Shown: positions 37,756 through 47,132, numbered from the stretch's first letter. The stretch: 64,000 bases of DNA from CAWCAW01 sp963793645 (GCA_963793645.1 CAWCAW010000010.1:186001-250000); one strand, 5' to 3'. Translations and numbers: made by a program. Notes: generated by a model not told the origin, from the letters alone.

Positions 37756-38270
37756 GCGGAGCGTCCCGATCTCGGCGGGGCCTTCTTGGCAGCCACCTTC
37801 TTGACGGGAGCCTTCTTTACGGCCGCCTTCTTGACGGGAGCCTTCTTGGCCACGGGGGCCTTCTTGGCAGCCACCTTCTTCACGGGAGCCTTCTTGGCGG
37901 TTGCCTTGGCGGCGGCAGGCGCCGTGGCGGGCTTCTTCATAGGCGCCGAGGGGCGCCGGTGACTGGCATTGCGAGCGGCGGCCTGTCCCTTGGCCAAGAT
38001 CTCGGCCACACGTCGAGCCAGTTCGTCGATGTTGGTGAGATCGAGTTCTTCGAGCTGCTTACGCACCTCTTTGTGGATGGCATTGACGAACGCTTCGGAC
38101 CGGTCGCGACTCGATTTGACCAAATCCTCCACCCATTCCTGAGCACGGGTGCGCTCGACCTCTCCGGTGGCGATGAGATCGCGCACGAGGTCCTCGGCGC
38201 GAGAGCGCGTGATCTGGCTCAGCGATATTCCTGCTTCGAGATAACGCCGAAGTCCGTCGTTTTGGGGCAT
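37752..38270 (-). CDS. phasin-like N-terminus with histone-H1-like Lys/Ala tail
   Basis: A protein of 172 residues. The N-terminal part (1-105) is an amphipathic helical region (RSRAEDLVRDLIATGEVERTRAQEWVEDL) like the PHA-granule regulator/phasin group seen next to tlyA in Actinobacteria. The C-terminal 65 residues are AKKAPVKK repeats, as in H1-like bacterial DNA-binding proteins. DNA or polyphosphate binding is plausible for the tail. ATG 38270 has TAGGTT 6 nt upstream (leaderless). Its stop overlaps the proposed CTG of tlyA. Confidence 0.8.
   Translation of the reverse strand: MPQNDGLRRYLEAGISLSQITRSRAEDLVRDLIATGEVERTRAQEWVEDLVKSSRDRSEAFVNAIHKEVRKQLEELDLTNIDELARRVAEILAKGQAAARNASHRRPSAPMKKPATAPAAAKATAKKAPVKKVAAKKAPVAKKAPVKKAAVKKAPVKKVAAKKAPPRSGRSA
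37785..37925 (-). repeat. low-complexity KKAP-coding repeats
   Basis: Degenerate 15-24 bp units of the form GGGAGCCTTCTT(G/T)ACGG code for the KKAPVKKxA tail. Repeats of this sort change length readily between strains. Confidence 0.75.
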
Positions 38271-38276
38271 GGTCCC

Positions 38277-38282
38277 AACCTA
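38277..38282 (-). promoter_or_regulatory. -10 box of the phasin/H1-like gene (leaderless)
   Basis: TAGGTT on the minus strand, 6 nt before the ATG. It would start the H1-like, tlyA, nadK, recN unit. Confidence 0.5.
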
Positions 38283-38356
38283 GGGCTCGGCGCGCTTGCC
38301 AGCAAGGCATACCAAGCGTGCGAAACCGAGCGTTTACATGGGCTCCGTGGTCACGC

Positions 38357-39157
38357 TCAGTCACCGAGATGACGAGCGACCAAGGTGGCCAGGTCGGCGG
38401 CGTCCTCGTCGGGGCGAACGACCATAGGCTCGCGCCCGCCAACGGTGACACCGCTGTGCACCAGGGCGAAGGGCACGCCGAGTCGCTGCGCGAACACGCC
38501 GTCAGTGGCGGACCTGTCTCCCACCATGAGGGTGATGTGATCGGCGCGTGCCTGGACGAGTTCGGCCATGGGGCCATGGGGTTTGCCGGCCACGACAGGT
38601 GTGCTCTGCGAGGCGGTCGCCACGGCGGACAGCAGTGCACCGGCACCCGGAAGGAGCCCATCTTTGGTCGGATAGGTGGCGTCTTCGTTGGTGCCGATGA
38701 ACAGCGCTCCGTCCCGCACGGCCGAAACAGCGGTGGTGAGCATGTTGAAGTTGAAACGGTGGGTCAAACCCACGACCACGGCGTCGCAGGGACCTTCGGG
38801 TACGACGATCACGCCTCGCTGTGTCATGGCTTCGACCAGCCCGTCGTCACCGCACACCACCACGGTCGACCCGGGGGCGAGCATCGACGCGGCGGCCTGA
38901 GCCGATGTGACGAGATCGGACGGTTCCGCCGCGATTCCCACGCGCTGCAAGTGCTCGAGAACCATCGATACCGTGGGCGCTGCGTTGTTGGTGGCGAACA
39001 GGACGCCATATCCGGCTTCGCGCAAGCGCTCGACGGCGTGTGCGGAACCGGCGATGGCCTCATCGGCCAGCCACACCACACCGTCGAGGTCGATGACCCA
39101 TGTGCCCGGGTCACGGTTGCCTTGGGCATCGTGACCAGATCCCCGGGCGTCCGCCAT
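38357..39157 (-). CDS. HAD-superfamily IIA hydrolase (NagD-like)
   Basis: A protein of 266 residues. HAD motif I is DLDGVVW, motif II is in FATNNAAPT, motif III is the Lys in AGKPHGPM, and motif IV is VGDRSATDG. It probably removes phosphate from a sugar or glycerol phosphate. In Actinobacteria a NagD-like gene next to tlyA is common. In the usual GDRxxTD motif the Thr-Asp pair is kept, so the enzyme looks active. Confidence 0.88.
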   Translation of the reverse strand: MADARGSGHDAQGNRDPGTWVIDLDGVVWLADEAIAGSAHAVERLREAGYGVLFATNNAAPTVSMVLEHLQRVGIAAEPSDLVTSAQAAASMLAPGSTVVVCGDDGLVEAMTQRGVIVVPEGPCDAVVVGLTHRFNFNMLTTAVSAVRDGALFIGTNEDATYPTKDGLLPGAGALLSAVATASQSTPVVAGKPHGPMAELVQARADHITLMVGDRSATDGVFAQRLGVPFALVHSGVTVGGREPMVVRPDEDAADLATLVARHLGD

Positions 39158-39218
39158 GCGGACATGTTGGCAGATGGGCGCGACGCCTCCGCCCGATGAG
39201 GGTCAAAGCGCCAACGTG

Positions 39219-40286
39219 TCAGTCGATTGATCTCGGTTCGTGGCCGGTGACGAAACCCTGCGCGGTGTAGGTCTGGGTCAAGGGTTCCTGGTCGCCGGCT
39301 GGCAAGGAGCGGCCTTGTCGTCGTTGGCCGATAGCAACTTTGACGCGGTCGGTGATGGCCTGTTGCTCGGAGTGAGCCAGGTACGAACCTCGGTACTTGG
39401 TGCGCAGCCGGCGACACAGCGCGGAGTCCTTCGCCTGCATGACCTCGAAGAAATGCTCCTTGACCCCGGCGCGCAGATGCAGCGCAATCGCTGAGATCGA
39501 CGTTGCCCCGGCGTCGGTGCAAGCCGCGATCACTTCTTCCAGTTGGTCGGGGTGGTCTGACATCCCCGGGATGATCGGCGCCACCAGGACCCCGGTGGGG
39601 ATGCCGGCGTCGTTGAGCCGTCGCACCGCTTCGACCCGCCGCCGAGGATGCGGCGTGCCCGGTTCCGTCGACTTCCATACGGCGTCATCGAGCGTGCCGA
39701 TGGAGAAATTGCAGTGCACGTCGGTGCGCGTGGCGGCAGCCGTGAGCACATCGAGATCTCTGAGGATGAGTGTCGACTTGGTCAGGATCGAGAAGGGATT
39801 TCGAACCTCGCCCAGCTGCTCGATGACGCCTCGGGTCAGTTGATACCGGCCTTCGGCGCGTTGGTAGGGGTCGGTGTTGGTGCCCATGGCGATGGGCTCG
39901 CCTGCCCATGACGGGGCACGCACCTCGGCTCGCACACGCGTGACCGCGTTGATCTTGACCACGATCTTGCGCTCGAATTCCTCGCCGATGTTGAGACCGA
40001 GGTATTCATGGGTGGGACGCGCAAAGCAGTAGACGCAGGCGTGGGAGCAACCTCGGTAGGCATTGATCGTGTGGCGAAACGGCATACGCGACTCGGCGGG
40101 CACATGGTTGATGATTTTCTTCGCGTTGACGTGAAGGAACTCGAGGCCGCGATATTCACCAACGCCCATGCGCCGATCGACGACCTGCTCGTCGGCAAAG
40201 AGCGTGCCCTGTGCGGCGTCTTCCTCGGCCAGCTTCCAACGAAAGCGCTCGGGCTGTTTTGCTGTCCCCGGGGACATATCTACCAT
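39219..40286 (-). CDS. Rv2578c-type radical SAM protein (SplB-like)
   Basis: A protein of 355 residues. The radical SAM cluster motif C-x3-C-x2-C is YRGCSHACVYCFARPTHEY (Cys80, Cys84, Cys87 from ATG 40286), followed by MGTNTDPYQRAEGRYQLTRG and SILTKST, a pattern shared with Rv2578c and spore photoproduct lyase relatives. The substrate is unknown; DNA photoproducts are a guess. The frame could begin at TTG 40313, but a LexA-type box and a -10-like TATGTT lie there, and the -10 ends 7 nt before ATG 40286. I therefore place the start at 40286. Confidence 0.86.
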   Translation of the reverse strand: MVDMSPGTAKQPERFRWKLAEEDAAQGTLFADEQVVDRRMGVGEYRGLEFLHVNAKKIINHVPAESRMPFRHTINAYRGCSHACVYCFARPTHEYLGLNIGEEFERKIVVKINAVTRVRAEVRAPSWAGEPIAMGTNTDPYQRAEGRYQLTRGVIEQLGEVRNPFSILTKSTLILRDLDVLTAAATRTDVHCNFSIGTLDDAVWKSTEPGTPHPRRRVEAVRRLNDAGIPTGVLVAPIIPGMSDHPDQLEEVIAACTDAGATSISAIALHLRAGVKEHFFEVMQAKDSALCRRLRTKYRGSYLAHSEQQAITDRVKVAIGQRRQGRSLPAGDQEPLTQTYTAQGFVTGHEPRSID

Positions 40287-40290
40287 GGTA

Positions 40291-40306
40291 TCGAACATAT
40301 GTTCGT
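40291..40306 (-). promoter_or_regulatory. LexA-type SOS box at the radical SAM promoter
   Basis: TCGAACATATGTTCGT is a near-perfect inverted repeat of the Gram-positive SOS form TCGAAC-N4-GTTCGA. On the minus strand the TATGTT inside it is well placed as the -10 of the radical SAM gene, so LexA bound here would block RNA polymerase. Confidence 0.65.
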
Positions 40307-40368
40307 ACGACAAGTGCCGAGTTTTCGCTCTCGATACCAGACTCGGTATAGACGGGCGACGGTCTTGT

Positions 40369-40577
40369 TTATCGACGCCAGCGACGCAACGCGATTCCGG
40401 CCCAGATCACCTCTACGGCGCCAAAGGGCCACGCCCCCGACAAGAACCCATGGCGCTCGACAGGAGGCATCCCACGGCAAAGGCCAGGACGAAGCCTGTG
40501 TGGCGGCGTTCCAGGGCGTACATCGTCATCATGAACGAGACGGCGCAGACGCCGTAGATGGTGATCCCAAGCGACAC
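40369..40577 (-). CDS. small membrane protein, about 69 residues, frame broken once
   Basis: From GTG 40577 the frame reads VSLGITIYGVCAVSFMMTMYALERR and a second helix FVLAFAVGCLLSSAMG, then is lost. In another frame it continues FLSGAWPFGAVEVIWAGIALRRWRR to a TAA at 40369. Adding one G to the CCC/GGG at 40447-40449 joins them. The corrected protein matches a short two- to three-helix membrane protein I know from many actinobacterial genomes; its function is unknown. Confidence 0.75.
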
Positions 40578-40633
40578 GCTTGTAGTCAAACGGACAGGGA
40601 CAGAGTGCGCCAGACCGTAAGTCGTGGCGGGAG

Positions 40634-41374
40634 TCAGAGAGTAAGGACGACGGGTTGGCCGTTGGTGACGACCATGGTGTGTTCGAACTGGGCTACCAGA
40701 CTTCCGTCATAGGTCAGGAGAGTCCATTCGTCACCACTCTCGACAACGTGGTCGGCCGAAACGGAGAGAAACGGCTCGACGGCGAGCACCAGCCCCTCGT
40801 GCAGCCGCATCTGTTGACGGTCATCGAAGCTGGGCACCGACGGCGACTCGTGCAAGGCCCGACCAATGCCGTGGCCGTAGAGGTTCTCCACTACGCAGAA
40901 CCCGTGCTGGCGGGCCCGGACCGAACCGCTCGTCCGATCTCGTTCAACTTGTTCCCGGCCCGGGCCGCCCTCATGGCGTCGAGCTGGGCAAGACGAGTCG
41001 CCTCCAAGAGTCCTGCGGCCAAGGCCGACACTTCGCCAACCGATGTACTTAGGCCAGTGTCGGAAAAGTAGCCGTCGAGCTCGGCGGAGACGTCGAGGTT
41101 GACAATGTCTGCCCTCACGGAGCTTCCGAGTGGCCGACGGGATGCCGTGGGCCGCCTCATTATTCACACTTATGCACGTCGATCCGGGGAAGCCGTACGT
41201 CACCCGTGGCGCTGAGCGGGCCCCGTGATGTCGGAAGACGTCCCGTCCAACGCCATCAATCTCGGCCGTGGTGACTCCGGGTTGCACAGCGCCAACCATC
41301 GGCCTCCGCGCGGCCGCCACAACACGCCCAGCGCACGCCAGTCCCTCGAGATCCTCGTCGCCATCGATCGTCAT
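40634..41374 (-). CDS. map: type I methionine aminopeptidase, frame broken twice
   Basis: It removes the initiator Met from proteins. The ligands are spread over two frames: NLDVSAELDGYFSDTG (two Asp) sits in the shifted middle part (about 40925-41110), while YGHGIGRALHE (His), AVEPFLSV (Glu) and FEHTMVV (Glu) are in the main frame, with the N-terminal TYGFPGSTCISVNNEAAHGIP. One extra base near 41110 and one missing base near 40920 cancel out, so the ends stay in one frame. The corrected length of about 247 is normal. The ATG at 41374 lies in an ATGA that may be the stop of the upstream MFS gene. Confidence 0.87.
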   Translation of the reverse strand: MTIDGDEDLEGLACAGRVVAAARRPMVGAVQPGVTTAEIDGVGRDVFRHHGARSAPRVTYGFPGSTCISVNNEAAHGIPSATRKLREGRHCQPRRLRRARRLLFRHWPKYIGWRSVGLGRRTLGGDSSCPARRHEGGPGREQVERDRTSGSVRARQHGFCVVENLYGHGIGRALHESPSVPSFDDRQQMRLHEGLVLAVEPFLSVSADHVVESGDEWTLLTYDGSLVAQFEHTMVVTNGQPVVLTL

Positions 41375-42870
41375 GTTCCGCGACCACTGCTCGAGAGGCA
41401 TCCGGCGCGGCGTGTTGGTCGGGCGGCATGGGCGGTGCCGCCGGCACGAAGAACGTGGCCACCAATCCGGCCAAGGTGATCCCGGTGGCCACCAAAGCAC
41501 GCGATCGAATCCCGACGTCAGTGCGGCCGCCACGTTGGACCTGGTGTGTATCTCGCCACGTAACAGCGCCACGCTTCGTGCCGCCGCGATGGTGGCCAGC
41601 ACGGCCAGGCGCGATCGACCCACCGACCTGCCGGCTCGTGTTCGAGAAGGCCAGATGCCAAGCCGGCATCCTCTCGTCGCACGCCGGCCGTGGCGGCGAA
41701 GGCCATCGGCGTCATGGATATGCCCATCCCGAAGGTGGCCAGCACGCTGCCCCCGAGGACTTCGGAGACATAGGACCCCGATGGGCTCATGTGAGACAGC
41801 CACGCCATGCCGACCGTGGACAGCGCCACGCCGACAATCAGGGGAGGACGCGGGCCAGTGCGGGGGACGATCCGGGCGCTGATCTGGGCGCCGATGGCGA
41901 TGGAGATGGTCTGGGGAAGAAATCCCAACCCCGTGATCAGCGGGCTGAAGCGCAACACGTCTTGGAGGTACAACGACAAGAAGAGCCACATCGAGAACAT
42001 GGCTCCGCCCACGAGGAACATGACGGTGTTCCCCACGCTTACCCCCCGAGAACGAAACAGGCTGAAAGGAACCAAGGGCAGGCGAGAGGCACGGGTTTCG
42101 ACCACCACGAACGACGCCAACAAGGCGGCGGCCACGAGCAAGGGCACGATGGTGTCGGCCGACAGCCAGGGATGGGTGTCGGTGCCGGCGATGGCATAGA
42201 CCAGGGCCACCAGTCCCCCGGTGACGGTGACGGCGCCGACGACGTCCAGCGAGTTTCGATCGCCGGTGGCCCGCGTCTCGACGAGCACGATCCGCGCCGC
42301 GATGAGGGCGGCCACGCCGATGGGAAGGTTGATGTAGAAAATCCACCGCCACGAAAGCAGGTCGGTGAGCACGCCCCCGAGCAGCGCACCCGATGCCCCA
42401 CCGGCAGCGGCCATGGCACTCCAGATACCCAGGGCCCGGGATCGCCCCGCGGCTCTCGAAATGTGGTGGTGAGAATGGTCAACGTGCGCCGGCGCCAGCA
42501 CGGCAGCGCCGAGGCCCTGCAAGGTTCGGGCCCCGATGAGCATCTGTTTGTCCTGGGCGATGGCACACACCAGGCTGGCGCCGGAGAAAACCGCCAGCCC
42601 GAGCATGAAGATGCGTTTGCGCCCGAAGAGGTCGGCGGCTCGCCCGCCCAGAAGCAGGAAGCCGCCGAAGGCCAGGGCGTAGGCGTTGACGACCCACTGC
42701 AGCTGCGACGTCGAGAAACCCAGGTTGCGTTGCATCGACGGCAGCGCCACGTTGACGATGGAAAGGTCCAACACGACCATGAACTGCCCCACGCACAACA
42801 GGGCCAGGATCATCCCGTTCTTGGCCGGTGCGGGGGCCGCCTGGTCGGCGTCGAGGAGTCCTTCCGACAT
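41371..42870 (-). CDS. DHA2-type MFS efflux transporter, frame broken about five times
   Basis: A 14-helix MFS protein of the EmrB/QacA group: QFMVVLDLSIVNVALP is motif D1, GGRAADLFGRKR is motif A, and GGASGALLGGVLTDLLSWRWIF is motif C. A short shifted patch lies at about 42445-42485 (LTILTTTFREPR is in the other frame) and the C-terminal part jumps between all three frames near 41646, 41610 and 41501. The stop is therefore uncertain; a TGA at 41371 would overlap map as ATGA. Small hydrophobic drugs are the usual substrates. Confidence 0.85.
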
Positions 42871-42909
42871 CGAACGATCATGCCACCGCTACGCAGCGGT
42901 GCCCGACGT

Positions 42910-43902
42910 TCAGGCCGTGGGCACCCGAAGCTCGAGGCCGGCGGCTCGATACACGTCGTCGATCACGGTCATGTTGGCGACGGCGTCGTCCAACCCGGTC
43001 ACGGGAGCCACCCCTCTGAGCACGGCATCTGTGAAGGCCTCGAGTTGGAAGGCGTAGGTGGGGCGACGGGTGACGTGCTCGACGGTGCGTCTCATGCCCG
43101 CCGGCTTGATGGTCAACCGGTGATAGGCGTGCGGCCCGGCCAGGTTGAAGACCCGAACTTCGCCGCGCTCGGCAATGATGCGCACGCCGATGCGCAACAG
43201 GCGCGACGACCACATCGAACAGGTCGCCGATGCACTGCGGCCGTCGGCAAAACGGAATTCGGTCTCCGTGGCGCGATCGACGCCGGGACTGCGCAGCAAG
43301 GCACGTGCCGAAACGACCTGGGGCTCGGCGCCGGCCAAGTGGCGCACCTGGTGGATGGCGTAACACCCGGCATCCATGGTGGCTCCCCCGGCCAGGGCCA
43401 GGTTCCACCGGATGTCGTGACGAAACGGGAGCGGAAAGCACATCGATGTCTCGATGCGTTGCACGGCCCCTACGGTGCCGCTGTCGATGACTTCTTTGGT
43501 GCGGGCGAACAGCGGGTGGTAGCGGTAGTGGAAGGCCTCCATCACCACCACACCGGCCTGACGTGCCGCCGCGGCCACGGTCTTGGCCTCCTCGGCGTTG
43601 GCCGTAAAGGGCTTCTCGCACAAGACGTGCTTGCCCGCCGCGATGGCGGCCAACGTCCAGCGCCCGTGCAGACCGTTGGGCAGCGGGTTGTACACGGCGT
43701 CGATGTCAGGATCGGCGACCAGCTCCTCGTAGGAACCGACCACCTTGGCCACACCGTGCTTGGCCGCGAACGCCTTGGCCCGCTCGGGGTCGCGGGCGGC
43801 CACCGAGACCACCTCGGCGTCGGCCACCAGGCGACCGGGCCGGATGATGGCGGCCGGGGCGATCCGGGCCGCTCCCAACACCCCAATGCGGACGCGATCC
43901 AC
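42910..43902 (-). CDS. Gfo/Idh/MocA-family NAD(P)-dependent oxidoreductase
   Basis: A protein of 330 residues. The N-terminal Rossmann motif is GVLGAARIA, followed by AARDPERAKAFA, the NPLPNGLHGRWTLAAIAAGKHVLCEKP segment with the catalytic EKP Lys, and the DAGCYAIHQVR motif with the proton-donor His. Members act on sugars, inositols or trans-dihydrodiols; this one resembles the latter group by its MEAFHYRYHP segment. GTG 43902 is the start. It is intact, although its neighbours on both sides are not. Confidence 0.9.
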   Translation of the reverse strand: MDRVRIGVLGAARIAPAAIIRPGRLVADAEVVSVAARDPERAKAFAAKHGVAKVVGSYEELVADPDIDAVYNPLPNGLHGRWTLAAIAAGKHVLCEKPFTANAEEAKTVAAAARQAGVVVMEAFHYRYHPLFARTKEVIDSGTVGAVQRIETSMCFPLPFRHDIRWNLALAGGATMDAGCYAIHQVRHLAGAEPQVVSARALLRSPGVDRATETEFRFADGRSASATCSMWSSRLLRIGVRIIAERGEVRVFNLAGPHAYHRLTIKPAGMRRTVEHVTRRPTYAFQLEAFTDAVLRGVAPVTGLDDAVANMTVIDDVYRAAGLELRVPTA

Positions 43903-43925
43903 CGGCGCAGGCTACAGGGGAGCGG

Positions 43926-44418
43926 TCAGGACCACTCGTTGGCGCGATGGACCTCGGCCTGCCACTCCCCTGTCAGTGGCACATTGGTGAGCAAGGCGCC
44001 GGCGGCGAGCAGCCAGGCCAGCACGTCGGCATAGGGCGTGCCCAGCGGGGGGCGGACCACCAGGCCGCGTCGGGGGCTGTCTTGGGTCCAACGCCAACCT
44101 TGGGGCAACGGGAGATCGTCCGATGCCAAACGGGCCAGGGATTTCGGACCGGTGGCGTGCTCGATCCCGATGGTGTCGGGCACGATGCCGCGTCGGCCCG
44201 AAGCCCCCGGCACCCATGTGCACACCGGCACGTCATGCAGCGAGGTCGAGAACAAAGCCCCCAGCGCGCTCGGGGGCGGGCGGCACGTCTTCGGCGCGGA
44301 CGCCGGGTCGGAAGTTGATCCATCCGCCGTGATGCGACCCCAGCTCCTCCATGGCGGCCACCACCGTGTCACCGTCCTCAGGGCGAAACTCGAAGCGGTC
44401 GGTGCTGTACCGGCTCAC
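43926..44418 (-). CDS. hypothetical protein, about 164 residues, frame broken once
   Basis: From GTG 44418 the frame reads VSRYSTDRFEFRPEDGDTVVAAMEELGSHHGGWINFRPGV and stops early. In another frame it continues LFSTSLHDVPVCTWVPGASGRRG...PKSLARLASDDLPLPQGW...TPYADVLAWLLAAGALLTNVPLTGEW. One more base in the C run at 44258-44262 joins them. The gene begins 13 nt after the nitroreductase stop. I do not recognise a family; the protein is soluble, with no signal peptide and no clear catalytic motif. Confidence 0.65.
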
Positions 44419-44431
44419 CGGCGCACAGCCA

Positions 44432-45124
44432 TCACGATGCCGACAGGGGCGGCCCGTCGAGGTGGTCGACGGTGGTGAAGTCCTCCACGCCATGACGGGT
44501 GAGTCGCCGCAGCTGACGACGGGGGCGTCCCAGCGCCACCACGCAGGCCACCGCCAAGTGATCGGGAGCGTGCAGCAGGGCGCGCACTTCGGGCTCGTGG
44601 CGCGTGGCCATGGTGGTCATCACGCCGCCGAGCCCTTCGGCCCGGGCCGCCAGGAGGAGGCTCCACACAAACGGGTACACCGATCCTCCGCCCACCATGG
44701 TGTAGCGACCCAGATCGCGGTCGGTGGCGGCCAGGTGCCGCAGGTCGCTGAGCACCACCAAGAGAACGGGGACCTCGTCGAGGTGCTCGGCGAAGCCACC
44801 CGGACCGGCGGCGGCCTGTTCGGCCATGGCGGGAGCACTTTGCAGGGCGCGCGCCTCGGCGTCGCGATCGGTGATGGGCGCCCACGGCGTCACCCCGGCC
44901 GACGTCATGGCCAGGTACTCGTACCAACCCGGGAGGTAGAGATCGCGCAAGGCCCGACGGATGTCGCGGTCGCGCACCACCACCACCTTCCAGGTCTGGC
45001 GGTTGCCCCCGTTGGGAGCGAAGCGGGCCGTGTCGAGGATCCGGTAGACGACCGCATCGGGAATCTCTTCGTCTTCGAAGTCCCGCACGGCGCCGCTGGT
45101 GCGCAGGGTCTCGATCAGGTCCAC
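44432..45124 (-). CDS. nitroreductase-family flavoprotein
   Basis: A protein of 230 residues with the nitroreductase fold: RTSGAVRDFEDEEIPDAVVYRILDTARFAPNGGNRQTWKVVVV carries the FMN-binding Arg and the APNGGNRQ loop, and the C-terminal GLGGVMTTMATRHEPEVR and ALGRPRRQLRRLTR complete the FMN site. It reduces nitro, quinone or enone compounds with NAD(P)H. GTG 45124 is the start. It may be co-transcribed with the hypothetical gene downstream. Confidence 0.9.
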   Translation of the reverse strand: MDLIETLRTSGAVRDFEDEEIPDAVVYRILDTARFAPNGGNRQTWKVVVVRDRDIRRALRDLYLPGWYEYLAMTSAGVTPWAPITDRDAEARALQSAPAMAEQAAAGPGGFAEHLDEVPVLLVVLSDLRHLAATDRDLGRYTMVGGGSVYPFVWSLLLAARAEGLGGVMTTMATRHEPEVRALLHAPDHLAVACVVALGRPRRQLRRLTRHGVEDFTTVDHLDGPPLSAS

Positions 45125-45140
45125 GAGGGGACCGTAGTTC

Positions 45141-46426
45141 CTACGGCGTGTCGGGCCACAAGTCCTCGGGCTCGGTGCCCACCGTCTCGGGAAGCAGCGC
45201 GAAGAGGGCGGCGGCGGCCACCACCGGCACGAAGGTGATCAGCGCGGCGCGCAAGCTGTCGGCGTGACTGCCCACCTCCGCGAAGGTGATGAGACCGACG
45301 ACGGCACCGAGAACGCCGGCGGCCACATTCCAGCCCGAAACCGAGGCGCGCACCGAGGTGGGGAACAGCTCGTTGATGTAAGCCCCCGCCCCGGGCGCGA
45401 ACGTCGATGCCGAAAAAACAGCCAGTTCGTAACCGACGAACAACGCCGTGCGCGATCCGCTGTAGGTGAGCACCCCGCACAGGGCCATGGCCACCATGGC
45501 TCCCGCCCCGGCGGGGCGGCGTCCCACTCGGTCGGCCAACCACCGGCCGAAGAGCAGCCCGGCCAGACCGAAAACGCTGGCGGCCACCACCATGAGGGCG
45601 GTGGCGCCGTCGGAGATCTTGAGGACGTTTTCGGCGTAGACGAAGATCAAGCTGTTGGCGGGGCCGGTGACCACCGACACGGCGAAAGCCAAGGCCGCCA
45701 CCACACCCAGGCGCGCCCGGAAGCGCTTGTCGATGGCGCCCAGCACCGGCATGGGATGGTCGATCGAGATGGCGGCCACGGCGAAGCGGTCGGGCTCGAT
45801 GAGTAGTCGGCGGATGGCGAAGACGGCCACCAGCGGCACCGCCGCGAGGGCGAAGACGCCGCGAAAACCGAAGGTGTGGCCGAACCATCCGTGCACGATG
45901 GCCGTCAGCCCCGACCCCACGCCGTAGCCCGCCGCGATCAGGGCCACGGCCTTGGCGCGGTCGTGTGAGTCCGTTTCTTCAGCGGCGGCCACGGCGGCCA
46001 CAGCGTTGGTGGTGCTGAGCAGCGGCCGTCCAAAGGCGAAGATCACGATGAACCACCAGTAGCCGGGGCTGCCCGCCGCCAGCGATCGGTGAAGATCAGC
46101 CCGGCCACGCAGCTCCACAGCAGGACGGTGCGCCGGCCGAAGCGGTCGGCCAGCCCGGCCAGAGGGAGTCCGCCCAAAGAGGCCAGGCGCAGGACGCCGA
46201 GCCCGACGCCGAGCTCGGTGGCGGTGAGGCCGGCCTGGTCGACGAAGGATTTGCCCGGCGCCTGGTGACCGAAGGCCTTGGCCACGTCGCCGAGGGCGGC
46301 CACCACACCGAACTGTCCGAAGCCCGCGGCCAGGGCCATCAGGGCCAGACCCACCACGGCGGGGTCGCGCCACGAGCGGAGGTGGAGAGATCCTTTCGAT
46401 GACGAAGCCGACTCGACTGCCATCAC
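45141..46426 (-). CDS. MFS transporter (sugar/metabolite porter type), frame broken once
   Basis: A 12-helix transporter. The N-terminal half (46426 to about 46090) has GDVAKAFGHQ and motif A in the form LAGLADRFGRRTVLLW; the rest is in another frame and includes a second motif A, GRWLADRVGRRPAG, and YINELFPTSVRASVSGWNVAAGVLGAVVG, as in the metabolite:H+ symporter group. One missing base near 46088 joins the parts (LIFT-x-SLAAGSPGYWW). GTG 46426 directly follows the stop of the YwaF-like gene. Confidence 0.85.
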
Positions 46427-47132
46427 TCAGTTGGTCACAGGTGCGGGTGCGTGGCCGGTTATTCGGCCCCGCCAGAACGGGGAGTCGAGGGCAACGATGA
46501 GTACCAAGGCCACCCCCGCCGCACTGGCGATGTACCACGGCCACGGTCCGAGCACCCGCAACAGGGTCCAGTTCGACGGTGGGCTGCGCAAGAACATGTA
46601 GTCGGCACCCGTCGAGCGCGTCGACGAGTCCGACGAAGGCGGTGTAGGCGAGCGTGATGGAGAACGTCCGCACCACCGCGTGAGCACGGGGCTTGATGCC
46701 CATGCCTACCACCAGGTACAGCGCCGCGGTCACGATGCCCAAGTGCCCCACCATGTACTGGAAGAAGACCAGATGAGGGAAGCCCACGTCGAGGTCGGGC
46801 GTGATGACGGCTTGGAGGGTGCCGGCCAGACCCCAGAAGTAGGTGAGCTCGACGAGTAGTGGAATGCGCCACCAGCACGCGGCGGCGGCCACCAGTGCGC
46901 CCATGTTGCACAGCGCCAGAGGGAGCGAGGTCTTGGGAGAGAACGAACCTTGCACGATCAAGGCGACCACGTAGCTCACGGCGTCGGCGGCGAGCGCCAC
47001 GCCGATGGCCCGCGCCGCCCACCGTCGCCACGCGCCGGGCCACAGGCGGGCGCCGATGCACAAGGCGATGCATGTGAGCGCGCCCAGCACGACAGTGGCG
47101 CTGTAGGCAACCGGGCTGACGACTGCCGTCAC
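46427..47132 (-). CDS. YwaF-like integral membrane protein (TIGR02206 type), frame broken once
   Basis: About 235 residues with six to seven helices. Segments SLPLALCNMGALVAAAACWWR, ELTYFWGLAGTLQAVITPDL and FFQYMVGHLGIVTAALYLVVGM are typical of the TIGR02206/YwaF group, whose function is unknown. The last part (TGADYMFLRSPPSNWTLLRVLGPWPWYI) is in another frame; one extra base near 46612 explains the shift. GTG 47132 has AAAGGGG 6 nt upstream. It is divergent from the receiver gene and immediately followed by the MFS gene. Confidence 0.8.

Noticed and set aside
40634..42352. One long 572-codon frame across map and the MFS gene
   Set aside because: Most of its N-terminal part is a shadow of the MFS gene; only short patches and the MAP ends are real, brought into one frame by the indels.
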